Source of the DNA: Fodinicola feengrottensis
GTDB taxonomy: Bacteria; Actinomycetota; Actinomycetes; Mycobacteriales; HKI-0501
Length of the DNA: 64,000 nt
Assembly (NCBI RefSeq): GCF_010993775.1
Contig: NZ_WOTO01000022.1
Span: forward strand, 1 to 64,000
Direction: 5' to 3'
Shown: positions 51,229 to 62,205 of the stretch, one piece after another
Position numbering within the stretch: the first letter of the stretch is position 1
Layout of the letters: each line of letters begins with the position of its first letter
Notes under the pieces: model-generated
Told to the model about the DNA's origin: nothing
Database searches by the model: none
What the model saw: the letters and a program-made list of their open reading frames with translations, nothing else
Translations under genes and position numbers: made by a program

Positions 51229-52629
51229 GTGTCGGTTTCCGAGTCCGACCTTGAGGTGGACGAAAAACCCAGACTCAGCCTCGGTACGGCTGGCGCCCGG
51301 GCCCTGTCCACGACCACCAAGTCCGTTCCGCAGATGCAGGGCATCACCCCGCGGTGGCTGCTGAAGAAGCTGCCGTGGGTGCAGGTCTCCGGCGGTGCGT
51401 ACCGCGTCAACCGACGGCTCACCTACACCGTCGGCGACGGCCGGGTGACCTTTGTGAGCACCGGCGACCAGGTCCGCGTGATTCCGCAGGAACTGCGCGA
51501 ATTGCCGCTGCTGCGTGATTTCACCGATGACGGCGTGCTCGGCGCACTGGCCAGCCGGTTCGAACAGCGCGCGTACGCGGCCGGTGACATCATCGCCGAG
51601 GCCGGCCAGCCGGCCGACCGGGTTTACCTGATCGCGTACGGCAAAGTCAGCAAGCTCGGGACCGGCCAGTACGGTGACGAGATGCTGCTGGGCGGGCTCG
51701 CCGACGGCGACTACTTCGGCGACCAGGCCCTCGCCGGCCCGGCGATCTGGGAGTTCACCGTGAAAGCGGTGACACCGTGCATCCTGCTGGAGCTGCCTTT
51801 CCAGTCCTTCCAACAGATGAACGGCCAGTCCGAACCACTGCGGGCGCACATCCAGGACGTGCTGTCCCAACCGCGACCGGCCCAGAATCCCCGCGGCGAG
51901 GCGGAGATCTCGCTCAGCTCTGGGCATTCCGGCGAGCCGGACCTGTCCGGCACGTTCGTGGACTACGAAACCTCGCCTCGGGAATACGAGCTGGCGGTCG
52001 CGCAGACCGTGCTGCGCATCCACACCCGGGTCGCCGATCTCTACAACCAGCCGATGAACCAGGTCGACCAGCAGCTGCGGCTGACTGTTGAGGCACTGCG
52101 GGAAAGGCAAGAATACGACCTCATCAACAACCGCGATTTCGGCCTGCTCTACAACGCGGATCTCAGCCAGCGCATCCAAACCCGCAATGGTCCACCGACC
52201 CCGGACGATCTCGACGATCTGGTGTCCCGGCGGCGCAAGACGCGGTTCTTCCTGGCTCATCCACGAACCATCGCCGCCTTCGGCCGGGAATGCACCAGTC
52301 GCGGCCTTTACCCCGACCCGGTGGAAGTGGATGGCCGGATGATGATGGCTTGGCGGGGTGTGCCGATCTTCCCGTGCGACAAGATTCCGATCACCGAACA
52401 AAACACCAGCTCGATTCTGGCGATGCGGACCGGCGAGAGAGAGAGCCAGGGCGTGATCGGGCTGCACCACGCCGGCCTGCCGGACGAGCGCGAGCCCGGG
52501 TTGAACGTACGTTTCATGGATATCAGCGAGAAAGCCATCCTCTCGTACCTGGTCAGCGCGTACTATTCGGTTGCCGTGCTGGTCCCGGATGCCTTGGGGG
52601 TCCTCGAAAACGTCGAGTTGGGCCGATGA
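51229..52629 (+). CDS. Family 2B encapsulin shell protein, copy 2
   Basis: Intact, 466 residues, paralogous to copy 1 along its length, but clearly diverged in the nucleotide-binding-like insert ([20 protein letters not shown]). Shared shell blocks include [79 protein letters not shown] and [23 protein letters not shown] start three bases after copy 1's stop; its own stop overlaps the prenyl synthase ATG (ATGA). Two co-translated shell proteins would allow a mixed cage, with each contributing a different nucleotide-binding surface (inference). Confidence 0.92.
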   Translation: MSVSESDLEVDEKPRLSLGTAGARALSTTTKSVPQMQGITPRWLLKKLPWVQVSGGAYRVNRRLTYTVGDGRVTFVSTGDQVRVIPQELRELPLLRDFTDDGVLGALASRFEQRAYAAGDIIAEAGQPADRVYLIAYGKVSKLGTGQYGDEMLLGGLADGDYFGDQALAGPAIWEFTVKAVTPCILLELPFQSFQQMNGQSEPLRAHIQDVLSQPRPAQNPRGEAEISLSSGHSGEPDLSGTFVDYETSPREYELAVAQTVLRIHTRVADLYNQPMNQVDQQLRLTVEALRERQEYDLINNRDFGLLYNADLSQRIQTRNGPPTPDDLDDLVSRRRKTRFFLAHPRTIAAFGRECTSRGLYPDPVEVDGRMMMAWRGVPIFPCDKIPITEQNTSSILAMRTGERESQGVIGLHHAGLPDEREPGLNVRFMDISEKAILSYLVSAYYSVAVLVPDALGVLENVELGR

Positions 52630-53673
52630 CGATCGTCGAGGTCACGGCGGCCGGGCGGTCCGCGCACGAGATGCTGGACGCCGCCCGGCACACCGTCGAG
52701 CCGACCCTGCGGGCGGCGGTGGGGACGCTGCCCGCGTCGATGGCCCGAATGGCCGGCTATCACTTCGGGTGGTGGGACGAATACGGCACCGCGGTCCGGG
52801 CCGGTGGCGGGAAAGCGTTGCGGCCCGCACTCGTACTGGCCGCCGCCAAAACCGTCGTCGGCTGCACCGGCCCGGACGCGGTGCCAGCGGCCGCCGCGGT
52901 GGAACTCGTCCATAACTTCTCGCTGGTTCACGACGACGTCATCGACGGCGACGAGACGCGTCGGCACCGAGAGACGGTGTGGAAGTTTTTTCGGTGCCAG
53001 CCCAGCGATCCTCGCCGGTGACGCGCTGCTGATGCTGGCCCTGGACGTGTTGGCCCACTGCGAGCATCCGGCTACCCCGCAGGCGATGCGGACACTCGGC
53101 GCGACCGTCATGGAGCTGTTGGACGGGCAGAGTGCCGATCTCGCGTTCGAGTCACTGTCCAATGTGGACCTCAGCGAATGCCTGACGATGGCGGAGCTGA
53201 AAAACGGGGCGCTGCTCGGTTCTGCCTGTGCCCTCGGCGGTCTTTACGGCGGGGCAACGGCACCACAGCTCGGTCACCTCACCGCTTTCGGGCGGCAGTT
53301 GGGCCTGGCTTTCCAGCACGTCGACGACCTGCTCGGCATCTGGGGAGATCCGACGGTCACCGGCAAACCGGTCTTCTCGGATCTGCGCAACCGCAAGAAA
53401 AGCCTGCCGGTGGTCGCGGCGCTGACCTCCGGCACCCCGGCCGGCGACGAACTTTCCCAGCTCTACCACCGGGAGCGGCGGCCACTGACCGAGGCCGAGC
53501 TGAACCGAGCCGCGCAGCTCGTGGACCTGGCCGGTGGCCGGGACTGGAGTCAGGACCAGGCGGACGACCTGCTCGTCCGAGCCCTGCACGACTTACACGC
53601 GTGTGCCGCCCAAAACCGGGCGGACGCGGACCTGACCGCGCTCGCCCAGCTGGTTGTCCAACGCGATCGCTGA
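52626..53673 (+). CDS. Polyprenyl diphosphate synthase, likely encapsulin cargo
   Basis: About 350 residues. Class I trans-prenyl transferase with [20 protein letters not shown] and the first Asp-rich motif [20 protein letters not shown] (DDxxD at about residue 102). [13 protein letters not shown] and the second motif [20 protein letters not shown] (DDLLG rather than DDxxD, as in many actinobacterial members) follow, then [13 protein letters not shown]. It condenses IPP with an allylic diphosphate to give GPP/FPP/GGPP-length chains; chain length is not predictable here. T6 run at 52984 breaks the frame. Translationally coupled to shell copy 2, it is the expected cargo; its N-terminal stretch before the fold ([15 protein letters not shown]) is short for a disordered targeting region. 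Confidence 0.88.
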
Positions 53674-53706
53674 AGAATATCGCTGAAATCCGGAAGAGGA
53701 GGGCCC

Positions 53707-54693
53707 ATGCCCACGCTCGTCGACGTGGAAAGCCCGGCCTGGCAGGCCGTCGCTGGGCCGCGGACCGTGCTGCTGGCCGCACCGCGGTCCTTCTGCGCCG
53801 GCGTCGAGCGGGCCATCGAGATCGTGGAATGCGCGCTGGCGCAACGAAAAGCCCGGTCTACGTGCGCAAGCAAATCGTCCACAACGCGCACGTGGTGGCC
53901 GATCTGCGGGAGCGCGGCGCGATCTTCGTCGACGAGCTCGACGCCGTACCAGACGGCGCCACGGTCGTCTTTTCCGCCCATGGCGTGTCCCCCGGCCGTA
54001 CGCGCCGAGGCCGAGCGGCGGGCCATGACAGTGATTGACGCGACCTGCCCGTTGGTCACCAAGGTGCACGCGGAGGCTCGCCGGTTCGCCGCCCGCGGCG
54101 ACACCGTGGTCCTCATTGGACACGCCGGCCACGAGGAAGTCGAGGGCACCGTTGGCGAGGCACCGGACCGTACCGTACTGGTGCCCGAGGTGTCCGATGT
54201 GGACAGTCTGGAGGTCGAGGACCCGAGCCGCGTGTCGTATCTGACCCAGACCACCTTGGCGGTGGACGAAACCACCGAAGTGGTGTGGAGGCGCTGAAAA
54301 AAACGGTTCCCGCAGCTGCGTGGCCCCGCCTCCGACGACATCTGTTATGCCACCACGAACAGGCAGGAAGCGCTGAAAGCGATCGCCGACGAGGCCGACC
54401 TGGTGCTGGTGGTGGGCTCGCTGAACTCCTCCAACTCACGCCGGCTGGTGGAGCTCTCGCTGCGCCGTGGCACCCGTGCCCACCTCATCGACGACGTGGG
54501 CGGCCTCAGCCCGGACTGGCTCGCCGGCGTACGGGTGGTCGGCCTGACCGCCGGCGCCTCGGCTCCCCATCACCTCGTCGACCAGGTCATCGACACTTTG
54601 TCAGCACTCGGCCCGACCACCGTCGAGGAACGCGAGACCACTCGCGAAACCGTCCACTTTGGACTCCCTCGCGGGGTCAGTCGCCCGAGCTGA
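53707..54693 (+). CDS. ispH: 4-hydroxy-3-methylbut-2-enyl diphosphate reductase
   Basis: About 328 residues across four frames (breaks near 53845, 53990 and the A7 run at 54297). The [4Fe-4S] cysteines are in [23 protein letters not shown] and [18 protein letters not shown] and the catalytic Glu in [11 protein letters not shown] are present, as are [15 protein letters not shown] and [17 protein letters not shown]. It makes IPP and DMAPP from HMBPP in the last MEP-pathway step, so it supplies substrates for the adjacent prenyl synthase. RBS GAAGAGGAGG precedes the start. A second, housekeeping ispH elsewhere is possible. Its 3' end overlaps the convergent isomerase gene. Confidence 0.9.
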
Positions 54694-55684
54694 AAGCACT
54701 GTCGAAGGAGGTCGCGGACGGCTCGATCTTGGTGAGTCTACGGACGAAAGCCAGTGCGTCCGGCGCACCCGCCAGCCGGTCCATGCCGGCGTCCTCCCAC
54801 TCCACGCTGATCGGGCCGGTATAGCCGATCGAGTTGAGCATCCGGAAAACTGGCTCCCATGGCACGTCTCCATGCCCGGTGGACACGAAATCCCAGCCGC
54901 GCCGCGGATCGCCCCACGGCAGGTGCGAACCCAGCCGACCGTTGCGGCCATTCAACTGCTTGACCGACTCCTTGCAGTCCACATGGTAGATGCGATCCTT
55001 GAAATCCCACAGAAAACCGACCGGATCCAGGTCCTGCCAGACGAAATGACTGGGGTCGAAGTTCAGCCCGAAGGCTGGCCGGTGCCCGATCGCCTCCAAC
55101 GTCCGTACGGTGGTCCAGTAGTCGTACGCGATTTCGCTGGGATGCACCTCGTGCGCGAATTTCACGCCGACCTCGTCGAAAACGTCCAGGATCGGATTCC
55201 ACCGGTCCGCGAAGTCCTGGTATCCGCGCTCGATCATCTCCGGCGGCACCGGCGGGAACATCGCCACGGTGTGCCAGATCGACGAGCCGGTGAAGCCGAT
55301 CACCGTGTCCACGCCGAACTTCGCGGCGGCCCGAGCGGTGTCCTTGATCTCGGCGGCGGCGCGCTGCCGCACGCCTTCGGGATCACCGTCGCCCCACAGC
55401 CGGGCCGGCAGGATGTTCTGGTGCCGCTCGTCGATCGGATGGTCGCACACCGCCTGCCCGATCAGATGGCAGGAGATCGCCCACACCTTCAGGCCGTGCT
55501 CCTGGAGCACGGCCTTTTTTCTTTCCACGTACGAATCGTCGGCGAGAGCCTGATCCACCTCGAAATGGTCACCCCAGGTGGCGATTTCCAGGCCGTCATA
55601 ACCCCACTGCGCGGCGAGCCGGCAGATCTCGGCGAACGGCAGGTCGGCGAACTGCCCGGTGAACAGGGTGACGGGGCGCGGCAT
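54677..55684 (-). CDS. Sugar phosphate isomerase/epimerase (xylose isomerase-like TIM barrel)
   Basis: Intact, about 335 residues of the AP endonuclease 2 superfamily. It has [56 protein letters not shown] and [20 protein letters not shown], with metal ligands (His/Glu/Asp) in HEVHPSE, FDPSHF and SVEWED. Members isomerise or epimerise sugars or inositol derivatives. Start [10 protein letters not shown] with AGGAGAG upstream. Co-directional with the Gfo/Idh gene, 23 bases downstream. Confidence 0.87.
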   Translation of the reverse strand: MPRPVTLFTGQFADLPFAEICRLAAQWGYDGLEIATWGDHFEVDQALADDSYVERKKAVLQEHGLKVWAISCHLIGQAVCDHPIDERHQNILPARLWGDGDPEGVRQRAAAEIKDTARAAAKFGVDTVIGFTGSSIWHTVAMFPPVPPEMIERGYQDFADRWNPILDVFDEVGVKFAHEVHPSEIAYDYWTTVRTLEAIGHRPAFGLNFDPSHFVWQDLDPVGFLWDFKDRIYHVDCKESVKQLNGRNGRLGSHLPWGDPRRGWDFVSTGHGDVPWEPVFRMLNSIGYTGPISVEWEDAGMDRLAGAPDALAFVRRLTKIEPSATSFDSAFSSGD

Positions 55685-55707
55685 GAGCTCTCCTGTCGAT
55701 GATTTTC

Positions 55708-56894
55708 TTACGTCAGCGGAATATCGACCCACAGCGATCGGCTCTCGGCACTGTCCTGGACCGCGGCGAGCACCCGCTGGATGCCCAGACCGTCCTCAAA
55801 GGACGGTGCCGGATCCGTACCGCTTTCCACCGCCAGCAGGAAATCCCGGATCTCGTGGGTGAAGGTGTGCTCGTAGCCGAGGCCGTGACCGGGCGGCCAC
55901 CAGGCACCGATGTACGGGTGGTCCGGCTCGGTCACCAGGATCCGCCGGAAACCGGCCTCGGCGGCCGTCGGTCGGTGCCGTCATAGAAATGCAGCTCGTT
56001 CATGAACTCGAAGTCGAAGGCGAGACTGCCGGTCGACCCGTTCACCTCGATCCGCATCGCGTTCTTGCGTCCGGTCGCGAACCTGGTCGCCTCGAAACTC
56101 GCCAGCCCCCCGCCATCGAGCCGTCCGAAGAAAAGCGCCGCGTCATCCACCGTGACCGCACCCTTTTCGGTGCTACCGGTGCCAGACAGGCCAGTCGCCG
56201 CACTCGGCAACGGCCGCTCCTTCACGAAAGTCTCGGTGAGCGCGGAAACCCCGGTGAGCCGCTGCCCGGTGACGAACTGGGTCAAGTCGATGATGTGCGC
56301 GCCAATGTCGCCCAGCGCCCCGGACCCGGCCGATTCCTTCCGCAGCCGCCACACCAGCGGGAACTCCGGATCCACGATCCAGTCCTGCAGATACTGCGCC
56401 CGTACGTGCGCGATCCGGCCCAGTCGACCGGCCGCGATCATGTCCCGCGCCAACGCCAGCGCCGGCGTCCGCCGATAGTTGAACCCCACCATCGCCCGAA
56501 CCCCACGCTCACGCGCGGCCCGAGCGGCGGCGACCATCTCCTCGGCCTCTTGAACGGTGTTCGCAAGTGGCTTCTCACACAACACGTGTTTCCCGGCCGC
56601 CAGCGCCGCGATCGCGATCTCCGCGTGAGTGTCCCCTGGCGTACAGATGTCCACGATGTCGACATCATCGCGGCCAAGGACCTCGCGCCAGTCCGTGCCC
56701 GCCTGCGCCCACCCCAGCTTGCCGGCCGCCGCCTCCGCCGCGTCCCGGGTCCGCCCGTACAACACCTTCATCTCGGGCACCACCGGAACGTCAAACGCCC
56801 GATGCACGGTGCGCCACGCCTGCGAATGCGCGGCCCCCATGAACGCATACCCGACCATCGCGACCCCGAGCGTCTTCTTCCCCGCCAAGCTCAC
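55708..56894 (-). CDS. Gfo/Idh/MocA family sugar or inositol dehydrogenase
   Basis: About 395 residues. The NAD(P)-binding motif [20 protein letters not shown] and the catalytic-lysine block [19 protein letters not shown] are classic Gfo/Idh features. [37 protein letters not shown] and the C-terminal [20 protein letters not shown] follow. It oxidises or reduces a sugar, inositol or sugar acid. One frameshift near 55965. Partner of the downstream isomerase; together with GH127 they suggest a plant-cell-wall sugar pathway. Confidence 0.87.
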
Positions 56895-57026
56895 TTGTCC
56901 TCTTCTGGTCGTCTTTCGCTGCGTTATAGCGGATTCCCGCTCTCATCGTTTCGCGCTGTACTGTACCGATCATGTCAAGGATTCCGCAGGGTCCGCGTCC
57001 AAAGTCCGCAACGCCCCGCACTTGCG

Positions 57027-58892
57027 TCACGTCACCGGAATCCAGACTCGCATGGCGCCCAGTTCCCTGTTGCCCCAAGCGAAATACGGCACCGCCAGGA
57101 GCGAGACCCGCTCCCCCAGCTGCGACCGCACCCCGTAGGGCCAGCCCGAAAAATCACCGCGCTCGCGCACCCATCCCGCGGCGGCGACCGTCACCACACC
57201 ACCCAACACATCCGGCTGCCACTGCGTTTTCGTTGCCACATCGAGAACAACGTCGTCAAGTCGGACGCCTGGAGGCTGATCGACGGCTTCCAGGCAATAG
57301 ACGATCGGCCCGCGTTCCAGCGCCGCGCATCCACGTACCGCATCCACCCGGGAGTCAGCCACCGTCGTACGCACCAAAAGCTGGAAATCAACGACCACGA
57401 CATCGCCGGCGGTCCAGCCACGCGTGACCCGCAAATACCCGTCTACCGGCTCGATATCGAGAGGGACCCCGTTGACCACAATGGACGCTCGACGGCACCA
57501 GTGTGGCATCCGCAGGCTCAATGTCCACGGATCGTCGCTGGTGTGGGAAACCTCCACCGAAACCGTGCCCTCCCAGGGATAGCGCGTACGCACTCGCACC
57601 TGGGCAGGCCCTCCGCCGTACGAGCCGGTTGCGTACTGGTGGAGTTGCAGTCCGGACTGGTCCGAGGTGGCCGCGTAGTGGTCCACCGTGGACAGCAGCC
57701 GCATGATGTTCGGCGGGCAGCAGGCGCACTTGAACCACGGCTGACGGCCGGTGACCGGATGGTCATCCCGGACCTGCAGCGGGTTGACGTAGAAATAGCG
57801 TTTCCCATCCAGCGAAACACTGCCGGCGAATCCGTTGTAAAGAGTTCGCTCGATCAGGTCGCCGTAGCGAGATCGACCGGTCAGCAGCAGAAGTCGCCAA
57901 CTCCACTGGATCGATGCGATGGCCGCGCAGGTCTCGCAGTAGGCCCGCTCCGGCGGCAGCTCATACGGATCGCCGAAGGACTCGTCGTCGTGGTGGGCGC
58001 CGACGCCGCCGGTGAGGTACGTACGGGTGGCGACCATATCCTCCCATTGCCGCTCCATCGCCTGCCCGAGCTCGCCGTCGCCAGTCTCGATGGCGATGTC
58101 GGTGACACCGGCATTGAGATAGAGCTGGCGTACGGCGTGGCCGGCCACGGTTTTGGCCGTACGCACCGGTTCATGGTCCTGGTAGTAGCTGGCCGGGAAG
58201 GACCTGTCGCCGATCAGCCCGTGCCCACGCCGGTCCACCAGGATCCTGGCCAGGTCGAGATATCGAGTCGTGCCGGTCTGCCGGTAGAGCTCAACCAGCG
58301 CGGTCTCGATTTCCGAGTGGCCGTCGATGCCTTCGCGGCCGTCCGGACCGAAAACCGTGTCGAGATGGTCGGCCAGCCGGCAGGCCACCGCCAGCAGTGC
58401 CATTCCGCCGCTGGATCGCGCGTCGGCCACCGCGGCCTGGATCAGGTGCCCCGCGCAATAAAGCTCGTGTCCGAAGTCGAGTTCGGCGAACCGCGCCTGC
58501 GGCTTGAAGACCTGGTAGTACGAGTTCAGGTATCCGTCTGGTTGCTGGGCTTGGGTGATCAGCTGGACGAGATGGCCAGCGTGCGTCTCAAGGCTGGGCC
58601 CGAACTCCCAGGCCGCCGCTTCCAGCCATTTGTGCACATCTGAGTCCTGGAACGGATATTTTCCGCGGTACGCCCCAGTCGTTCGGCCAGCGGCGAGCCG
58701 CAGGTTGGCCAGGTTGCCGGCCTGCTCCAGCTGGCGCAGCCCCGCCGGGATACCGACCTCGCGATTGGCGCGCTTTCGCCGCGACCAGAACCCCCCGAGG
58801 ATCCGGGCCTCGGTCATCGGCCGTAACGTGGCACGGGCCGCCGGGCCGAGCAGCACCGGCCCTGTGCTGACAAAAAGATCGCTATCCGACAT
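57027..58892 (-). CDS. GH127 beta-L-arabinofuranosidase
   Basis: Intact, 621 residues. Family blocks include RILGGFWSRRKRANREVGIP, AQQPDGYLNSYYQVFKPQAR, FDGRxx-like FGHELYCAGHLIQAAVA, and YELPPERAYCETCAAIASIQ. The metal/catalytic cysteines are in WFKCACCPPNIMRLLS. GH127 enzymes such as HypBA1 release terminal beta-L-arabinofuranose, with a Zn-bound Cys nucleophile. No signal peptide is visible, so it acts in the cytoplasm. Start MSDSDLFVSTG follows an AGGGGAGC-like site. Divergent from a LacI regulator. Confidence 0.9.
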   Translation of the reverse strand: MSDSDLFVSTGPVLLGPAARATLRPMTEARILGGFWSRRKRANREVGIPAGLRQLEQAGNLANLRLAAGRTTGAYRGKYPFQDSDVHKWLEAAAWEFGPSLETHAGHLVQLITQAQQPDGYLNSYYQVFKPQARFAELDFGHELYCAGHLIQAAVADARSSGGMALLAVACRLADHLDTVFGPDGREGIDGHSEIETALVELYRQTGTTRYLDLARILVDRRGHGLIGDRSFPASYYQDHEPVRTAKTVAGHAVRQLYLNAGVTDIAIETGDGELGQAMERQWEDMVATRTYLTGGVGAHHDDESFGDPYELPPERAYCETCAAIASIQWSWRLLLLTGRSRYGDLIERTLYNGFAGSVSLDGKRYFYVNPLQVRDDHPVTGRQPWFKCACCPPNIMRLLSTVDHYAATSDQSGLQLHQYATGSYGGGPAQVRVRTRYPWEGTVSVEVSHTSDDPWTLSLRMPHWCRRASIVVNGVPLDIEPVDGYLRVTRGWTAGDVVVVDFQLLVRTTVADSRVDAVRGCAALERGPIVYCLEAVDQPPGVRLDDVVLDVATKTQWQPDVLGGVVTVAAAGWVRERGDFSGWPYGVRSQLGERVSLLAVPYFAWGNRELGAMRVWIPVT

Positions 58893-58963
58893 AAGCTCCC
58901 CTGTCGGGCGGTAAACTGGCGCGGCAAAGGTTTTCCGCAACGAACCTAGCAGGGAACGGACAG

Positions 58964-60015
58964 ATGGCTGAGCGGCGGCGGCAGCAGGCCACCATCACCG
59001 AAGTGGCCGCCAAGGCGGGCGTTTCGGTGGGAACCGCCTCGAAAGCGGTGAACGGGCGTGGCCAGTTGCGGCCAGAGACCCGGGCCCGGGTGCTCGCCGC
59101 GGCGGCCGAACTCGGTTTCGAACCCAATGCACTGGCCCGCGGCCTGTTGTCCGGTCGCAGCTACACGGTGGGGCTGCTGACCAACGACAGTTTTGGCCGT
59201 TTCAGCATGCCGGTGATGCTGGGCGCCGAGGAGGCGCTCGGAGCCGGCCAGATGTCGGTTTTCCTGTGCGACAGCCGAGGCGACGCCGAACGCGAGCGGC
59301 ACTACATCCGTACGCTGCAAGCCCGCCGAGTGGACGGCATCGTGGTCACTGGCCGGCGGATCGAGCCGCGACCGCCGATCGACACCGTGGTGCCGGTCGT
59401 CTATGCGATGGCGCCTTCCACCGACCCGCGGGACGTGTCGGTGACCTCCGACGAGGCCGGCGGCGCGCGCGGCTTGCCGTCCAGCACCTGATCGACTCCG
59501 GCCGGCGCCGGATCGGGCACGTCACCGGACCGGCCGGCCACCTCGCCGCGCGGCTGCGGGCGAGCGCCATTCAGGAGGCGCTTTCGGCCGCTGGACTGCC
59601 ATCGGGACCCGATCTTGTCCACTTCGGACAGTGGACCGAGGAGCACGGCCGGCGGGCCGCCGAGCGGCTGGCCGGTACCCATCCGGACCTGGACGCCATC
59701 TGCTGCGGCAGCGACCAGATCGCCCGCGGGGTGACCGACCACCTGCGCGAATCCGGCCGTCAGGTGCCGGCCGACGTGGCGGTCTGCGGCTTCGACAACT
59801 GGGACGTGATGGTGTTCGCCAGCCGGCCGCCACTGACCAGCGTGGACCGCAACCTGCACGCGGTGGGACGCAGAGCCGCGCAGTGCCTACTGGAGACGAT
59901 CGCCGGCCAGCCGATCACCGGTCCGCGGCAGCTCCCGTGCACCCTGGTCGTACGAGAGTCGTCCCTGCAGCCGCTGCTGCCAGATGTCCTAGGTCTTGCG
60001 GCCGACCGCTCCTAA
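58964..60015 (+). CDS. LacI family transcriptional regulator
   Basis: About 350 residues. The LacI helix-turn-helix is ATITEVAAKAGVSVGTASKAVN with hinge AAELGFEPNALARGLLSG. The sensor domain has VGLLTNDSFGRFSMPVMLG and CGFDNWDVMVFASRPPLTSV. Frameshift near 59470. The gene is divergent from GH127 across about 70 bases, which must hold both promoters; it probably represses GH127 and perhaps the Gfo/isomerase genes. Ends overlapping the convergent methyltransferase. Confidence 0.88.
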
Positions 60016-60827
60016 CAGGACTCGATCCACGTCGGTGGCTGGCTCCAGGCCCGGTCCTTCCGGCCACCACTGGCTCAGGTAGGTCAGGCCCGGTTCGACC
60101 AGCTTCAGCCCACCCAGCAGCGACATGATCTCTTCCCGGTCCCGGAACCGCAGCCGGGTGAAGAACGACCGCGCGGCCGTCTCGATCTGCCCCGCCCGCA
60201 CTCCTTCGAGGCTGCTGTCGTGGGGTTGTACGGGTGCGTGACGATCACGTACGACCCCACCGGCAGCGCCGCGACGTACGTCTCCATCACGTGGCGAGCC
60301 ACCGCGAGGTCCGAGATTCCCTGCAGGGTGAGGCACTGCAGCATGACAATCGGCCGGTCGAAGTCCAGGTTTCGGCTCACCACCGGGTCCGCCAACACCT
60401 TCTCCGCCATCGACAGATCGGCCTGGATGAAGTGGGTCCGGTCGTTCTCCTCGAGCAGCGCCCGCCCGTGGGCGACCACCACCGCGTCACGGTCGATGTA
60501 GACGACGCTCGCCTCCGGGTTCACCTCCTGGACCACCTCATGGACGTTCTCGGTGGTGGGCAACCCGGAACCGCAGTCCAGGAACTGGTCCATGCCGACA
60601 TCGCGGGCGAGCCAGCGGCACGCCCGAAGCAGCCACTTTCGGTTCGCCATAGCGGCCTCGGCGATCTGCGGCGCGATCGCCGACACCCGGTGGAAGACCT
60701 GCCGGTCGATCTCGAAGTTGTCCTTGCCACCGAGGGCGTAGTCGTACACCCGGGCGTCGCTCGGGCGACTGGCGGCAGCGACCGGGGCGGCATGGTCGAT
60801 GTCGTCCGGCTGCCGGATCCCTGACAT
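59989..60827 (-). CDS. SAM-dependent methyltransferase (Methyltransf_19, DUF574 type)
   Basis: About 280 residues. The family signature SDARVYDYALGGKDNFEIDR is at the start, followed by FLDCGSGLPTTENVHEVVQE as SAM-binding motif I and VVYIDRDAVVVAHGRALL. VMETYVAALPVGSYVIVTHP is also typical. Frameshift near 60220. These proteins are abundant in actinobacteria and their substrates are mostly unknown. Start MSGIRQPDDID chosen; a GTG at 60872 is also in frame. Divergent from the XRE/DUF5753 regulator. Confidence 0.83.
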
Positions 60828-61105
60828 GTCGGTGGCCTCGCTCACGGTTGGCTCGGCGACGACGCTGAGCACCTAGAGTAGGGGATCGGGCAGCAGACGC
60901 CCAGTGCGACCCGCAAATATCCCGGTCAGGGAGTTCTGTCAGTTTCCGCATTCCTATCCAGCCGGTCAAAGACGTGCAACGAGGGGCACTGAGCGTGTAC
61001 CTTGCGTGACCAACGAGGCTTCCAGGACTAGGATCAGACTCCGCCAGGTCCCTGGCGAGTCCGCAACTAACGTTGGTGTCGATTGGCTCGGGGAGGTTCG
61101 AGGCA

Positions 61106-61976
61106 GTGGCGATCGCTGAGTCCTCTGATGGCGGTTCCACCGCCCAGCGGATGATGCTCGGCAGTCAGCTGCGCAAACTCCGCGAGAGCAAGAACATCTC
61201 CCGCGGCGACGCCGGCAAGAAGATCCGCGGCTCCGAGTCCAAGATCAGCCGGATGGAACTCGGCCGGGTCAGCCTCAAAAGAGATCGACGTCGAGGACCT
61301 GCTGACCCTCTACGACATCACCGACGAGAACGAGCGCGACGACGTTCTTCAGATGGTCCGCGACTCCAACCAGCCAGGCTGGTGGATCCGGTTCGGCGAG
61401 CTGGTGCCGAAGTGGTTTCACAACTATGTCGGCCTGGAAGAGTCCGCGTCCCGGATCCAGACCTTCGAGCTGCAGTTCGTCCCGGGTCTGCTGCAGACCG
61501 AGTCGTACGCCAAGGCCGTCATCGCTCGGGGCATCCCGGACTCCCCGCAGGAGGAGATCAACCGCCGGGTGACCGTACGGATGCAACGCCAGCGACTGCT
61601 GTCGCGGCCTCGCTCGCCCCGACTCTGGGCCGTCATCGACGAATCCGCGCTCTACCACCTGGTCGGCAACGAAGCGGTCATGCACGAGCAGCTGGAATAC
61701 CTGCTCGAGGTGAGCCAGTCACCGACGATCGCCGTCCAGATCGTCCCGTTCAAGCGGGCCACCACCGGCGCCGAGGTGCCGTTCTCGCTGCTCCGGTTCG
61801 CCGAGCGCGAGCTACAGGACGTCGTCTACATCGAGTATCCGACCGGCGCGCTCTATCTGGACAAGCCCGCCGAGGTCGAGCTCTATGTCAAGGTCACCCA
61901 CCGGCTCACGGCCGAGGCCGCCACGCCGGAGGAAAGCCGCGAAATTATCCAGGAAGCGCTCAAGAAGCACTACTGA
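61106..61976 (+). CDS. XRE family regulator with DUF5753
   Basis: About 289 residues. The helix-turn-helix has LGSQLRKLRESKNISRGDAG and GSESKISRMELGRVSLK. The DUF5753 domain has RIQTFELQFVPGLLQTESYA, LWAVIDESALYHLVGNEAVM and TIAVQIVPFKRATTGAEVPF. Frameshift near 61278. GTG start with GGGAGG upstream; an in-frame ATG at 61073 is possible. Such regulators pair with DUF397 proteins (here 230 bases downstream) and control development or antibiotic genes, as in the WhiJ-like systems of Streptomyces. Confidence 0.87.
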
Positions 61977-62091
61977 CCGTTTCCGGTCACAAGACTGCCC
62001 CACCATCGGTGTATCCGCCCCGATCGGGTTTCTAGCACCGTTTTTCCAGGTCACCTGCCCTCTGTCCCGGCAAGCTCCTCACTCAGAGTAG

Positions 62092-62175
62092 CTGCACGTG
62101 CATTGGCGCGTGCATTGACACGGGCGCCGTGCAAATGCACACTCAGATGCACGTGCAAATGCACGCTGTGTGGCA
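62092..62175. repeat. Cluster of GTGCA/TGCAC repeats upstream of the DUF397 gene
   Basis: In 84 bases there are about eight GTGCA or TGCAC elements, forming direct and inverted arrangements such as GTGCATT, GTGCAAATGCAC and TGCACGTGCA. The palindromic GTGCAAATGCAC occurs twice. The block ends about 30 bases before the DUF397 GTG start. It looks like a multi-site operator, probably for the XRE/DUF5753 protein upstream. Confidence 0.65.
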
Positions 62176-62205
62176 TACACTCCTAAAGGCAAGGGGGGAC
62201 CAGCA

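Noticed and set aside
49627..52470. Open frame of 947 codons on the minus strand
   Set aside because: It lies antisense to the two shell genes in high-GC DNA. It is Arg/Gly/Val-rich, lacks any family motif, and the repeat between its halves only mirrors the shell duplication.
55989..58643. Open frame of 884 codons on the plus strand
   Set aside because: Antisense to Gfo/Idh and GH127, low-complexity Arg/Pro-rich, no ribosome binding site, no motif.
58893..58963. Imperfect GGTAAAC/GGTTTTCC repeat as a LacI operator
   Set aside because: Only 6 of 8 positions pair and the spacing is unusual; too weak to list as a site.
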